A stretch of DNA of 64,000 nt, from contig BDGG01000016.1 of NCBI GenBank assembly GCA_001949185.1, positions 1,031,313 to 1,095,312 of the forward strand, read 5' to 3'. This document shows, one piece after another, positions 10,627-27,300 of the stretch. The position numbers and the translations under genes are program-made. Positions within the stretch are counted from its first letter, which is position 1, and each line of letters starts with the position of its first letter. This stretch comes from Ramazzottius varieornatus. Taxonomy: Eukaryota > Tardigrada > Eutardigrada > Parachela > Ramazzottiidae. A model generated the notes under the pieces. That model searched no databases, had not been told where the DNA came from, and was given only the letters and a program-made list of their open reading frames with translations.

Positions 10627-11864
10627 CGCTACACCGCTGTCAAAAGATTCAGAAAATTCTTTTCCTAACGAAAGGCGATCTAAGTTCGCTACCGTAGGTC
10701 TGCGGGTTGCGGAACGAAACTATTAGCAGAGCTGCAGAACCATCAGAAAGATTCAGAAAATTCCTCGAGCAATGCGATTATGCGAGGTCAAAATGTCCCC
10801 CTCGAGGGCGGTGTACTGAGTGGGGACCTGAGGGGCTGAGGGGAGTACAGCGTGTGTTTACTTATCGGTTCCGTTGTTTGTTTGTCTGTTTGTTTGTTTG
10901 TTTGTTTGTTTTCTCAGAATGTTTGTGGAACGCGACAGCCCTTAAGTTTGTTTCCAACTAGAAGACTCTTCGGTTACATCCAGCGGTACAGATCGGATGC
11001 GACCGGAAGCATCTGCCACGCTGTCGAGCGGGGCTCGTGACGTAACTGTTACTGTGGAATAAGAACGGCCCAATGGGCGGAAATATACAGTAAGGCACCG
11101 CGGGTTCATACGAATTGACCAGGAAACTCCCGCACATTAGTTCTACGTAGTGCATATCTCCATTTCGCAAAGATTGTTTTCCCGATTTCAGACCACGAGG
11201 GATTGGTTTGTGAAGATGGAAATTGCTTTTATTACGACAAGGCCTTGCAAATGATGATGAGAAGGTAGGATAATTACCACCAACCTGGCACGCTCTTCGT
11301 CACAGCTCATTTGGCAGACCAACAACGAACAACGAACCATGTAATTGCCAGCACTAGCTTATGGATCGTCTCTCTGCTAATTGAACTGTATATATGCCTC
11401 CCCTTCTCGTGACATTGAGTAACTAGTTTCGTATCTTTCGATTCGCGAGCGAGGAAGACCGCAACGTTCGAGCCGAAGAAACCCGCGTTCGTTTCGATCA
11501 GAAAGACATTCATCATGCTAATCATTTACCGGACGATCCAATATGGCGGGAAGATTGGACTGGAGCCTGACAAGTGGATAATACGCGGGTCGAGGCAGCT
11601 CTGGAGTCGATAACGGGACAGTATGTTGACTTGATCGATTGGTCTTCATCCCTAATCTTCGCGGGTGTCTGCGGCGGCTTGCGCGAAGAGCCCACTTTCG
11701 GCGGAAAGTGGTTTCTTCACAAGTGCAGATGGTCCTTCTCTTCCCAACTAGTCTTATTAGCGCCTCACGCGTTTCCGTGATCCCTTGGCAGGGGAACATT
11801 AAGCTTTAGATCTGGCTTCCGGCAGCTAAACGCTGCCTCGCCAACATTTGGCTGTCATCTGGCT
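10627..11864. other. divergent spacer between SREK1-like and ALK genes
   Basis: It presumably holds both promoters. A GTTT microsatellite occupies about 10873-10912. No exon is supported. Confidence 0.45.
10873..10912 (+). repeat. (GTTT)n microsatellite
   Basis: About nine near-perfect GTTT units with one TCTG variant. Confidence 0.85.
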
Positions 11865-17809
<5,945 letters not shown>

Positions 17810-18303
17810 CCTCGTTGCGGTGACTTTGGATCTGAATATTGACATTGCGTGATGTTTCTTTGATTTAGGCAGTATTGATAAGGCTCGAACAGTAACCGAA
17901 AATGAGTGTATCAAATTTGCTTGGCTGATCTGTATATTCGGGGAGAAAAGCGGATAGAAAAGAGCACAGCTCGAATAAAGAAACTTACGTAATGATGACC
18001 AACGCGAACATCAATGTCGGGCACGATGAAACGAAAACTCAACGAGAAAATGGAACTTGATGAAAATGAATGGGGCTTGTTTGAATGAGGAGAAAGTGTA
18101 GTTCCGGCGCCGTGTTATGCCTGCAGCAGCATACCTATAGAAAATACTGTACGTTCACCTGGAGAGCGGATGTCGTTATTAGGAAGTAGGAAATGGCGAT
18201 GTGCGGGCAGGGTTTCTCTAATGCTTGAACAAGGTACGATCGGTGTGGATCCTTCGACAGGAGGAAGTGAAAAGTGAGCAGTGGGTTCTTTCACCGGGGC
18301 AAG
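17810..18303. other. convergent 3' spacer between ALK and the PH-domain gene
   Basis: No gene is visible; the 3' UTRs of two converging genes are presumed to lie here. Confidence 0.5.
17974..17979 (+). terminator. candidate polyadenylation signal of ALK
   Basis: AATAAA about 165 bases after the ALK stop codon. Confidence 0.4.
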
Positions 18304-18969
18304 TTATTTGTCCTTCTGCTCGACCACCAATGCCAAAAAGTCAAACCAAATACGGAATACGTCGTAGGATGGAGCCATTAGTAAATAGGTTTTCTGTGTC
18401 GTCTTCAGGCAAAACTTCGGCTCTGATCTTGATGAGGAATCTGCGGATACTGCTATGATATGGCGGAATGGAATCACTGAAATCCAAAGACTCTTCCCAC
18501 AAACTTGTCTTTCAAGCGAGAGGCCGCCAAAAAATCTTGGAACAATCGTTATCTCAAGTGGCGCATGGTTCAAGCCAATAACCAACAAAACCGCGCCACA
18601 CGAGATGACGACCATCTCCCAAGACCTATTAACCGAAAATTTCACTTTACCTTGAGCCGCACCGTGTTCCTTGTTGTTTCTGCCAAGAGGTAAGATTTTC
18701 GTCCAGTCAGAAATAGTCCTTGAAAGTAAGAGCTGATGTACTCACTTATAATAGATTAGGGTTCCGGCTCTCCAGTCAAAGACGAACCATCGGCGGTTCC
18801 ACACTTTCCAGCGATGACTGAGTTTCTGAAGGTATCCGCGGATTGTTGCATCGTCCACTCTGACGTAGTTCTTGACGTTGTCCAGATTGAATCCGTTCGT
18901 CTCTAGGAAGTGCTTGACGCTGAAGTCCGAGCTGTGAATGGCCGCCAGACTGACACGGGACTGTGTATT
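18304..18969 (-). CDS. LL5/PHLDB-like protein, C-terminal PH domain (5' part unresolved)
   Basis: Three exons (18969-18746, 18679-18651, 18449-18304) join in phase, giving 132 aa of C terminus. The PH domain runs from GYLQKLSHRWKVWNRRWFVF to APSYDVFRIWFDFLALVV and ends the protein, as in LL5/PHLDB1-2, where a terminal PH domain binds phosphoinositides and tethers cortical microtubule complexes. The block FSVKHFLETNGFNLDNVKNY before the PH domain is also consistent. The middle of the PH domain is short: the YFQAIEEVYYDH-like strand of LL5 is missing. An intron hairpin repeat lies at about 18525-18622. Upstream exons must lie to the right but were not recognised with confidence. Confidence 0.66.
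18525..18622. repeat. GTGGCGCAC hairpin family, single unit
   Basis: A unit in an intron of the PH-domain gene: AAGTGGCGCATGG on one side and CGCGCCACACG on the other. Confidence 0.7.
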
Positions 18970-19751
18970 CTGAAAAACGCCAGGTTTATCGTTAGTCGGT
19001 GCATTGGTTGAAAGTCTGAAATTGATTGGACCAGAAAGTGACCAATTGAGTTTCCCATCAGATCGCGCACTACGTCATGCGAAAGTCCTTCCCTAACAGT
19101 CGGTTCGAATTCATCCGCAAATTTCTTGATGACGTAAAAAATTCAAGTTTGCAGATTTCAAGTATACTGAACTGAGCCTTGGTAAAATACAGCCGTTTCG
19201 AACGATTCCCCCAGTCGCAATGGATCCGAAATACTTATGATCTCTTCGGCAAACATTTACGCCAGTCCAAACGGGCAGGCTTTTAGGTGATGACAAGATC
19301 ATAGTTCTTCTAAATGGATGGTTCAAATATTTGGAAACATGGCGTAAAGTTCAGAGTAAACGATGTTGTTTGCCGCACGAGCTGACATGTGTGGAAAAAG
19401 TGTTTATGACTTGTCTTCGCCTTCCTCCGGTCTGGGAAAGCTTCTACGGCTTCCTTCGACAGACGAGGTCTGCAAGTAAATGTGTTTTTCATTTCGAACG
19501 ACGTTCCTATACTTTGAGTCTCCTTCCTTCCGTCGAGACCTTCGATTGTCTGTTTCCGTTTGGATGATACGTCAAGAAGCCTGTCCGTGGCTCTTCCGGA
19601 GCTGTTCCCTTCCTGACGTCAGCCCATACATTTCACTCAACTTTTCTCATGGCAGGAAATGAGACACCCGCGTAACATCGGAATTAAATTTAGAAGAACC
19701 TACCAAATTTAACTTGGGTTACCGATTCTCAATCCTGATGTTCGTTTAAAT

Positions 19752-19855
19752 AAGAGCCCGGCACACCAACTCGACCAGATCGCTTTTGGCGCATGCTCCC
19801 ATCCAATAGCACTGAATAGTCGCGCAACTTGGGAAAACAGTCTGGTTGATTTCTT
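19752..19855. repeat. GTGGCGCAC hairpin family, diverged unit
   Basis: Flanks AACTCGACCAGATCG and CAGTCTGGTTGA pair; the core is TTGGCGCATG...CGCGCAACTTGGG. Confidence 0.6.
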
Positions 19856-21054
19856 CTCCGAGCTCCAAAACGGAAGAGCGCGGTTTCGCTCTTCAGAAAG
19901 GTTGTAGAAAAAGCCTGAGAACCGCTTTGTGAGAGCGAGAAATCAGTTGGTGTTAAGCGCTTTGAAAATCAGTCTGTCTTCTGACCCAGATGAATTCGCG
20001 CACGAAACCTGTAAGGCGAATAATCGATTGCGTTTTTGCTGCACAGACTCCAGGGTAACCTCTGCTGCGTCTTAAACACTTCGGTAAGGCACAAGACTAT
20101 CAACTCACAAGAGCAATTAAAATGTGGGAGCACGTGAAGTTAGAAGATCGGTGACACAAGACAGATACGGAAATACCCCTGGCATCACGCCGATTGTCAG
20201 TTGGAGAATGTTGACTGCCGCATTCCAATAAGTAACTCTTTTTTGCCTAATGCCAGCATCATACCCAAACTTCTTTCCTGCTTTTCTGCTCATGCAAACG
20301 AATGCTCTCATGCATAACGAGCTTCTAGCTGTAGGCTATAAATACGAGTTGAAAACGACGAGCGTTTTTCTCTCAAAGACTACGGAGCCAATCAAGCATT
20401 CAGGTCAAAGATCATACCACAAAAAGATGCCAAATCCAAAGACTAAAAAAGAAATTGACTTCGCAACATCCTTCATCTGGATCTGCATGAGCCGCTTGAC
20501 TCGACGTATGACATGAACGAACTTTTCAGTTTTGACATATCACGCTCCCATCGAACCTTCAGAAAGACTTCGAACCAATTGCAAAACTTCACTGTCTTCA
20601 GATGTCCACCTCTCTGCGCTCCTTGACTGTGCGACAAATCAATCAAGGGAAACTAGAGAAGAAGACGGCGCAGGCCTTCTCCACTTCCTCGTTCGTGCTG
20701 ATCCGTCCAGCGCTGCCGGTGTTGCCTCCAGTGGATGCCAAGCTGCACGCTGGATACAGATACAAGTGCTGGAAACTCTAGCTCATTAAACTGTCGAGAC
20801 AAACTTTCTGAGAGTCGTGAACTTTTGTGCGAGCAGGAGATCGGAATTCTGACTACGTCCATCTTCATTATGGTTTCTAATTTCACGCACAGTCTCTACT
20901 TTTGCCTGGTAGGAAGTCACCCGTGAAAACAGAGCAACCAGAAATCTTCTTTTGGTATTTTCTCATCGGCTGGTGCTAGCAGTAAAGATTGCGATGAAGA
21001 AGCTCCTTCAAATTAGATCTCAACCTGGGAGACCGGCCAACGAAGCGTCAGAGC

Positions 21055-21122
21055 TCAGTATTATGAGTGGCACACGTAACTAGCCAGTAATACCGAAGAC
21101 TTGCGCCACTTAAGTAGATGAA
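21055..21122. repeat. GTGGCGCAC hairpin family, short diverged unit
   Basis: GAGTGGCACACG...CTTGCGCCACTT with the loop word AGCCAGTAATACCGAAG. Confidence 0.55.
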
Positions 21123-21246
21123 CTTGCACGTTTCGGTTTGAGAAGACTTACGAAGTTTTGGCTTACGATAGAGTGTAAGGCTGTATCACATTACAGGTAA
21201 ACCAGCTAATAATTCCTCAGTGTATCCACGTTATGATATCACGTAC

Positions 21247-21373
21247 CTTCACAGCATCCAGAGAAACAAGGCTGGCGGACCGGTCATTTTTTATGTTGTG
21301 GGAGCTGGGAGTTTTCTTCTGCCCCTTTTTGTCCCTGTTCATCTTCACGAACATGGTCGACATGACTGAGGTC
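21247..21373 (-). CDS. orphan candidate exon, Lys/Ser-rich
   Basis: On the minus strand an acceptor (ACCTATACAG) is followed by a 127-base open frame, then a donor GTACGTG. It encodes a basic, disordered segment including FVKMNRDKKGQKKTPSSHN and SASLVSLDAVK. No domain is recognisable. It may be an upstream exon of the PH-domain gene on the same strand, or the 5' exon of a separate gene. Support is splice sites and reading frame only. Confidence 0.3.
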
Positions 21374-23093
21374 TGTATAGGTATCCAATCAGAGTATCAC
21401 GGAATTTTTCGCAAGGGCGTTTCCCGATATTTCGACGGTATTCCAGATTAACTAACGAAAACAATACAAGGTAGAGATGGGTCCTACGACTCTCGAGGAA
21501 CCCAGCAGAGTTGCTTTGCAGATACAACCCGATGGTCTAGTTGGCAGACGTTTTAGTCTCGTGGAGGAAAAGTGATAGCCGTGTTGTGATAGAGCAATCT
21601 TTCGTCAGCTGATTATAAAAAACTTGACGATAGTTCGGAGCATCTTTGAAACCGGCTTAGCAGGCCAAGAACTCGGACCACGTACACGTTGGACAGATTG
21701 TAAGCCACCGGAAGTAAGCTTATTCGTAAGCAAGGCTCAACGAAGGTCCCATGCACAGCGGACAAGACCCGATAATTTTGACGATGACAAGGTCCTCACA
21801 GTAAACTGACGTAAGAGAAAATAAAATCACATGGATAATTCCGATGGAACAACAAGACAGACGTCAGAATTTAGTAGTGAAGCCTTAACTACCGATGTAG
21901 TATAAAGAAGAAAGTGGAAAGAGAGCGATAGCGTGACTGGAAGTGGATGGCGGAAACGACTGCCGAGGATGAGATCGAGCCATCGTATCTTGCGATCACG
22001 AAGAGCCAAGTGCGCTGTATATGGCTAGGCTGCAATTTGACGGCACCTCGACCATCTTTCCTCGATGGTCCTTCCCTCGATGGCTCTTCTGGCTCAGCTC
22101 CAGGCTCCGGTTGCCGCCCTTATGGTAAAGCGTTTCTTTCCTCAAGACACTCCCCGCCTTCTATTGAAGACCCAGCCCGTAATGACATGATAACTCAGTC
22201 ACGGATGATCGCGACCAGCCATGAGATGGATGACGATCAAACTTCAAGATGCACTATGCTTTCTTGCCAGAGTTCTTCTCCACGCAACCCTACACTCTAA
22301 ACTCCCCACAAGGTTCTTCGCCATCCCGAGATAAAATAAACAAGCGGAAAGAACTTGGGAGCTTGGCAAACAAATACGAAGGAATTGCTCTTCCAATAGG
22401 CGCAGTTTTGCAGTATTACTGGCTGGAAAGTTGCGCCAATTGGTGGACCGACTTTGTCCAGTTCGTTATTCCCAAGTGGCGCAAGGTTTCGGCAAATAAC
22501 ACTGAAGACGTGCGCCAGTTACAAAACCGATCTTGTCGAGTTTGTCTTCCGAGTTTTTACTTGTCACTGGTTCAGGCTTAAGATATCGGGGAAGACGAAA
22601 ACAATTCGTTTTGACGCGTTTCCCCTTACTTAGGAATAAATTACAACCAACTAGCTGGCAGTAGGACAACCCCATCCAGCTTAACTCACGGTTAAGAATC
22701 TTCTGCAGGCTCTTACATCATCGATCTTGCTGTGAGGAAACAAGATCTTAACTGCACGGTCCTTTACAAGTCAAGCCTTCCTATTAGCATGATGTTTGTC
22801 AGTTAATGCGGACCATTTCATCCAGGGAAACAAAGTCCCATCTTGATTTCTCATCCTGTCAAAGATGATACACTCCGATAAATATCATGGCATCAAAGAA
22901 AGCTAGAAGACTCGATAGTTGCTCTCATAGCACAACTCGCTTTGCGCCACGTATTTAAGCTTTTACGAAATATAGGTCTTGAAACGGTATAAAAATCACC
23001 GGATGGATATTCTTAAGTGGCAGTAACCTGAGCAATGGGAAATCTTGGATATCCTTAATCGATTATCTATCAAAATAATAGTACTTGGAAAAC
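21374..23093. other. spacer with tandem hairpin repeats; no confident gene
   Basis: The open frame at 21947-22300 (+) has no recognisable domain and no splice support. Two hairpin units occupy 22357-22562. Confidence 0.35.
22357..22562. repeat. GTGGCGCAC hairpin family, two tandem units
   Basis: The first unit, GAGCTTGGCAAACAAA...TAGGCGCAG...TGCGCCAATTGG, is diverged. The second, AAGTGGCGCAAGG...CGTGCGCCAG, ends GATCTTGTCGAGTTTG. Confidence 0.75.
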
Positions 23094-24596
23094 TCAATCC
23101 GTAAACTTTGGCTCCCGCTTTTCCAGAAACGCCGACGTACCTTCCTTGAAATCATTCTAGAAACAAACAGAAAGCTTAAGCTGCGAGTTTTGTGGAAGAT
23201 ATTTGTTCAGTCCTTGGAAACATTCGCTGAAAACTCACCGTTGCGGCCATGGCAGATGACATGTACTTTTCTTGTCGAAGACCTTGTCGTAATGGAACTT
23301 CTTGGGCTAAAAACCAACATTTGCAAAACTGAAGCTCAAAGCTCAAGCTTCTCAAATGCTCGAATAGTTCTCACCGAATTTCACTGCATCTTTGGCCATC
23401 AATGCAGCCATCCGTGGTCTGGAAGCAATGAGCTCGGCCAGCTTGATCGCCTCCGGAATGACTTGGTCCGACGGAAACACTTTACTGATGAGACCTACAA
23501 TGATTTCCTCTGTGCATCTTCTCAAAAACCATTCCTTCCCATGGAAAGATAGAGCCTTACTGACCCCACCCTTCGGCTTGTCTAGCTGTAATTCGGTCGC
23601 CGGTGAAAATCATCTCCATGGCCTTTGACTTTCCGATGGCTCGTATGAGCCGTTGAGTTCCTCCCGCACCTTGGAAGAAACTGTTTCTTAGTTTCCTAAA
23701 TGTCGGGTAAAGAAGACATTCGCTCACTCACCCGGAAGGGTTCCAATGTTTATCTCAGGTTGTCCGAACTGTGCTCGTTCACCAGCGTAAACGATGTCAC
23801 ACATCATGACGGTTTCTGTGCCGCCTCCTACCTAATGAAGAAAAAGGCTAAGTCGCGCATGACGTCAGGCACCACACATGCAAAACCCACCATGAGCAAA
23901 TAGGCAGTGCGCGAAATGATGTGGAAACAGGGTCACAGTGAAGATAATCAGTGCTTCTTTATGTACCTACACAGTATCCGTTCACAGCAGCGACGATCGG
24001 CTTCCGACAATCATGAAACTTGTTCCAAAGAAGACTGAAGTCCGTTTTGAAGACTCCGGGGAACGTGAAGCCTTCCATCACAGAAATGTCTGCGCCCACC
24101 GTGAAGACTCGTTCTCCACCGGTATACACGATGGCGCCGATCGCATCGTCCTTCTCGAAGATGTCCAGAGCTTGACGAAGCTCTTTCGACAGGGCAGGAG
24201 ATCTAAACAGAAGCTGTAAGTTACATCTAGAGACTGCTTCAAAACGGGAACAGAGTTTGAAGAAGGCGTACATCGCATTGTGCTTCTTCGGCCTATGAAG
24301 TTGAATAAATCCGACGTTACGTTTCGCTCCTTTGACTTCCACGAGAAGATTCTCGTACTGATATTCTGCATCACAAGTACAGCATTAGGCTGCGTTAGAC
24401 GGTGGAGCATCTGAGAAATTACCACAAACTAACAGCACGCACCTGTTGCTATCTTCTCTGCCGGTGAAGTCGCCTGTTTCGATGCCGTGGTCAGATTACG
24501 GCTTCCGGAAGTTGCACCTCTTAGTATAAAACCCTCACTGCAACCGTAAGTCCCGGACAGCCGTGCCAGGCTGTGCAAAACACGGTGAGAAGACAT
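23094..24596 (-). CDS. ECHS1: mitochondrial short-chain enoyl-CoA hydratase
   Basis: Seven or eight exons read from ATG 24596 to TGA 23094-23096. The first encodes a basic, Ser/Arg-rich N terminus ([15 protein letters not shown]), a likely mitochondrial presequence. Then come [57 protein letters not shown] and [11 protein letters not shown]. The crotonase core follows: [17 protein letters not shown] and [20 protein letters not shown]. Both catalytic glutamates (rat E144 and E164 equivalents) are present. The C terminus ([17 protein letters not shown]) matches ECHS1. It hydrates 2-enoyl-CoA in beta-oxidation and in valine catabolism. Exon borders at 24270-24185 and 23690-23560 are by splice consensus. 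Confidence 0.9.
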
Positions 24597-27300
24597 TTTG
24601 CGATGTGGTCATGGCATCTCTGTCGGGAAGGGATGAAAATACTTAACGGAAAGCACACAACAATAAAATTAAAATTTTAATTGAATTTTAATTTTAGATC
24701 TGAAAATTCGGTCAGAGTGATAGACTCTGATTCGGTCTAACAGCATCTCAGCGGAGCGGATCGAAGCGCTCTGTGTACCTGGTGCAAGCGGAGACATCAG
24801 TGTCCGCAAGACAGTTTTGCAGCTTGTGTCGCCACTGATGGGAAAATGCCGTGGATAAAGTGACGTCATTGCAGACCGCAGTCACCCATGTGACAGATGC
24901 CGCCACTGAATCCGTATCTTTGTGACGGAATAGTTTCGAAACTCTGGGGTTCGACAACTTCGGTTCTTCGTTATTCTTCGCTGAACTACCGAATAGTTTG
25001 CAGAAGCCTGAGTTATCGCCTGTCCAATATAAGCCCGTACAAGATTTAAAGTTCAAACCAGAGCACAATAGGAAAATAGGGCAGTCGACGAGCAGCGGAA
25101 TTTGTCTTGATTACGTAAGGTTACACTGCACTGTAGGCGATATCAAGTGATCAAAACATGAACTCTGAATTTGCGAGTTCGATACTGTCAAGACCCAAAA
25201 CTTTGCGTTGCGTGAATGTACGAGCGTGTTCTCTTCGTGCGCACGTTCTCGTGGCGGTTGCGTCCTACTGGGTCGCAAATTGCAGTGTGTCTCAAGCTCG
25301 TGATCGCCGGAAGGCCAAAAAAATTGTTTTGCGTCGTGGTCGTCCTTCTCCCGATATCGAAAATCAAAAAGCTGAAAATCTTACATTCGAACTCGATAGA
25401 ATTACGAGGGAACCCTGAACAGAAAGGTTCCACCAACATGATTGCCCAGTCGCTCCTTTCCATGAGTGGCAGTACTGCACCCAAAGACGAACTTGATGAC
25501 GAGTCGATAGTCATCAGGCGGAACCTTGAATTGTTGTTGCTTTGAGAGGTATTTGAAAAAGTATTGGAGGAGGTGTCGAATGACATTCGGGCATGCGTCT
25601 TTGTTCATCAAGTGGCGACCCTATCAAATCTTGAGTAGGCACTGGCCAGTGGCCCTTCAAGCATTCATGTCTACTGTTCAAAAAACGACCCTGGCTTCCT
25701 GGTCTGATCTTCACTGCTGGTATGCTGTCGTTACGTTTACCACATAATCAGCGCATTCCGTAATTCCAAATTACCGAGCCGCACATGGTAGAACCCGTGA
25801 TGATCAAGCGACGACCCAGATAGTTTCCGTATGGATCTGCTGAGCGGCGCACATTGCTGAAATTCCAGCGAACTGTACGAGGAACCAGGTCGACGCAAAT
25901 TCCAAACAAAACAGATAGCGCGAAGCTTCATGTGATGTCATGTGAGCTTTCGAACTTATGATCTAAATCGTGATGTTGCTGAAAGAACGTTGTGATGTGA
26001 TGCGTCATTTAGAAAACAGGACCTAGAAAGTTAGTACGACAGACGGACCGCCTTCCGCGCTTTTTCTGCCTCAAAGGAAACTCGAATGCCTACGCTACGT
26101 TCTCGCCGAAGTAGGAGTTGATCAGAAACACGTCAAACTCGGTATCGGATTTGGAGGCGATTGATTTTTTCCGAGATAGCGGTGTACGCAGGAGTCGCTC
26201 AAGCACGCCTACTGTAGACCGGATCTTCGTCTGACCGCCGCCTACCTCGCATCGCGTTTGAAATAGGCAGATGGTACGGGGTGGCCCGCTGACTCGCACA
26301 ATAGCGAATGGTCAGAGACCATGCATGCGAGGGTCTGATGACAGTCAGGCAACAAGTTCTCTCGCAGATGATCCATCAGCTGTGCAGTTCAGGTTTTTTT
26401 TTGTTGCCAATGTCTCTCCGTTTTAGTGTTGTCTATACCTACGGGTAAAAACACGCGCGTACAGTAGCGGTACAAGTTAGAGTGCAGCGAAGGAAGGAAA
26501 CGACGAGTCAAGTGGATTAAATTCTTTGCATTTTTCTCAAACGTCCAAGCGGATGTAAGCTGTTGTTCACACGATAAGCCAGGCGAACAAGCGGTGCGGA
26601 CCGATCAATTGCTCTCCAGACCAAAGAGTGGTCAACGTGGACACTGGACCTTGTCCGGAAGGCCGTCGCTTCTGTGCTGGTCCGGCTGGACGCTTACTGG
26701 ACCGTGGACTGAATATACCTGTCTGGTCCAGCCAATTCTCTTCCGTTTATTGTGATATTTCTTCTTATCTTCCTTGATATTTACTCTTTTACCTGCCAAT
26801 TGTTAATCTCCGCGTCGGTTACGAGGAAGCGAGAATGCCATCTAATGGCAGTTCCAACGATGGACTTTGGGCTTCCGCAAAGGAGTTATCTTTACGGAAG
26901 AAGAGCAGAGCCAGAGGGTAAGGCAGCTGTTGAACTGACTTGATTCGTTTGATTGTACAGGTGTTGCGTCATTTGTTATGCGGCGCTCTTCGTTTTGCAG
27001 TGAGAATTGTTTCCGCGATATGCCTTTGTTGTTAAATATTGTAAAGTGGAAGATTGGATGGTTATGTCAGAGCCATGCAAAAGCCCACCATCTTCGCATG
27101 TCAGCTGTCAACTGTCGCGTAGCTGGTATCAGTTCACGATGCCAACGAAGTTTTAAATGGTCCCATCTTGTTCTTGGTGTAAATAATGTTACTTAACGCA
27201 AATGTTTCACATGTGGTTGTGCAGGGGCTGTGGACACAGGCAGTCGTAAACTTTGCTCTGGAAATTTTTGTGAAGTTGTTTGCTGAATGATCGTTTCGTA
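24597..27300. other. long divergent spacer between ECHS1 and Disabled; no confident gene
   Basis: Open frames such as 25158-25418 (+) and 25402-25611 (-) have no recognisable domain. An AT-rich near-palindrome lies at about 24660-24695. A possible 5' exon ends at about 26919 (frame reading DFGLPQRSYLYGRRAEPEG before GTAAGG); it could be an alternative Disabled start. No hairpin-family copies were seen here. Confidence 0.35.

Larger units (their letters stand above)
18970..21246. other. probable intron or spacer of the PH-domain gene
   Basis: No exon is firmly supported. On the minus strand about 20755-20655 has an acceptor followed by an open frame reading LASTGGNTGSAGRISTNEEV, a weak exon candidate. 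Diverged hairpins lie at 19752-19855 and 21055-21122. Confidence 0.35.

Noticed and set aside
21947-22300. 117-residue plus-strand frame starting MAETTAEDE
   Set aside because: No domain, no splice sites at useful places, and composition typical of a random open frame.
24660-24695. AT-rich near-palindrome AATTAAAATTTTAATT
   Set aside because: Low-complexity A/T sequence; pairing is expected by composition.
25402-25611. Minus-strand frame faintly resembling Helitron replication protein (FFKYLSK)
   Set aside because: Too short, with no Rep or helicase motif and no partner sequence nearby.
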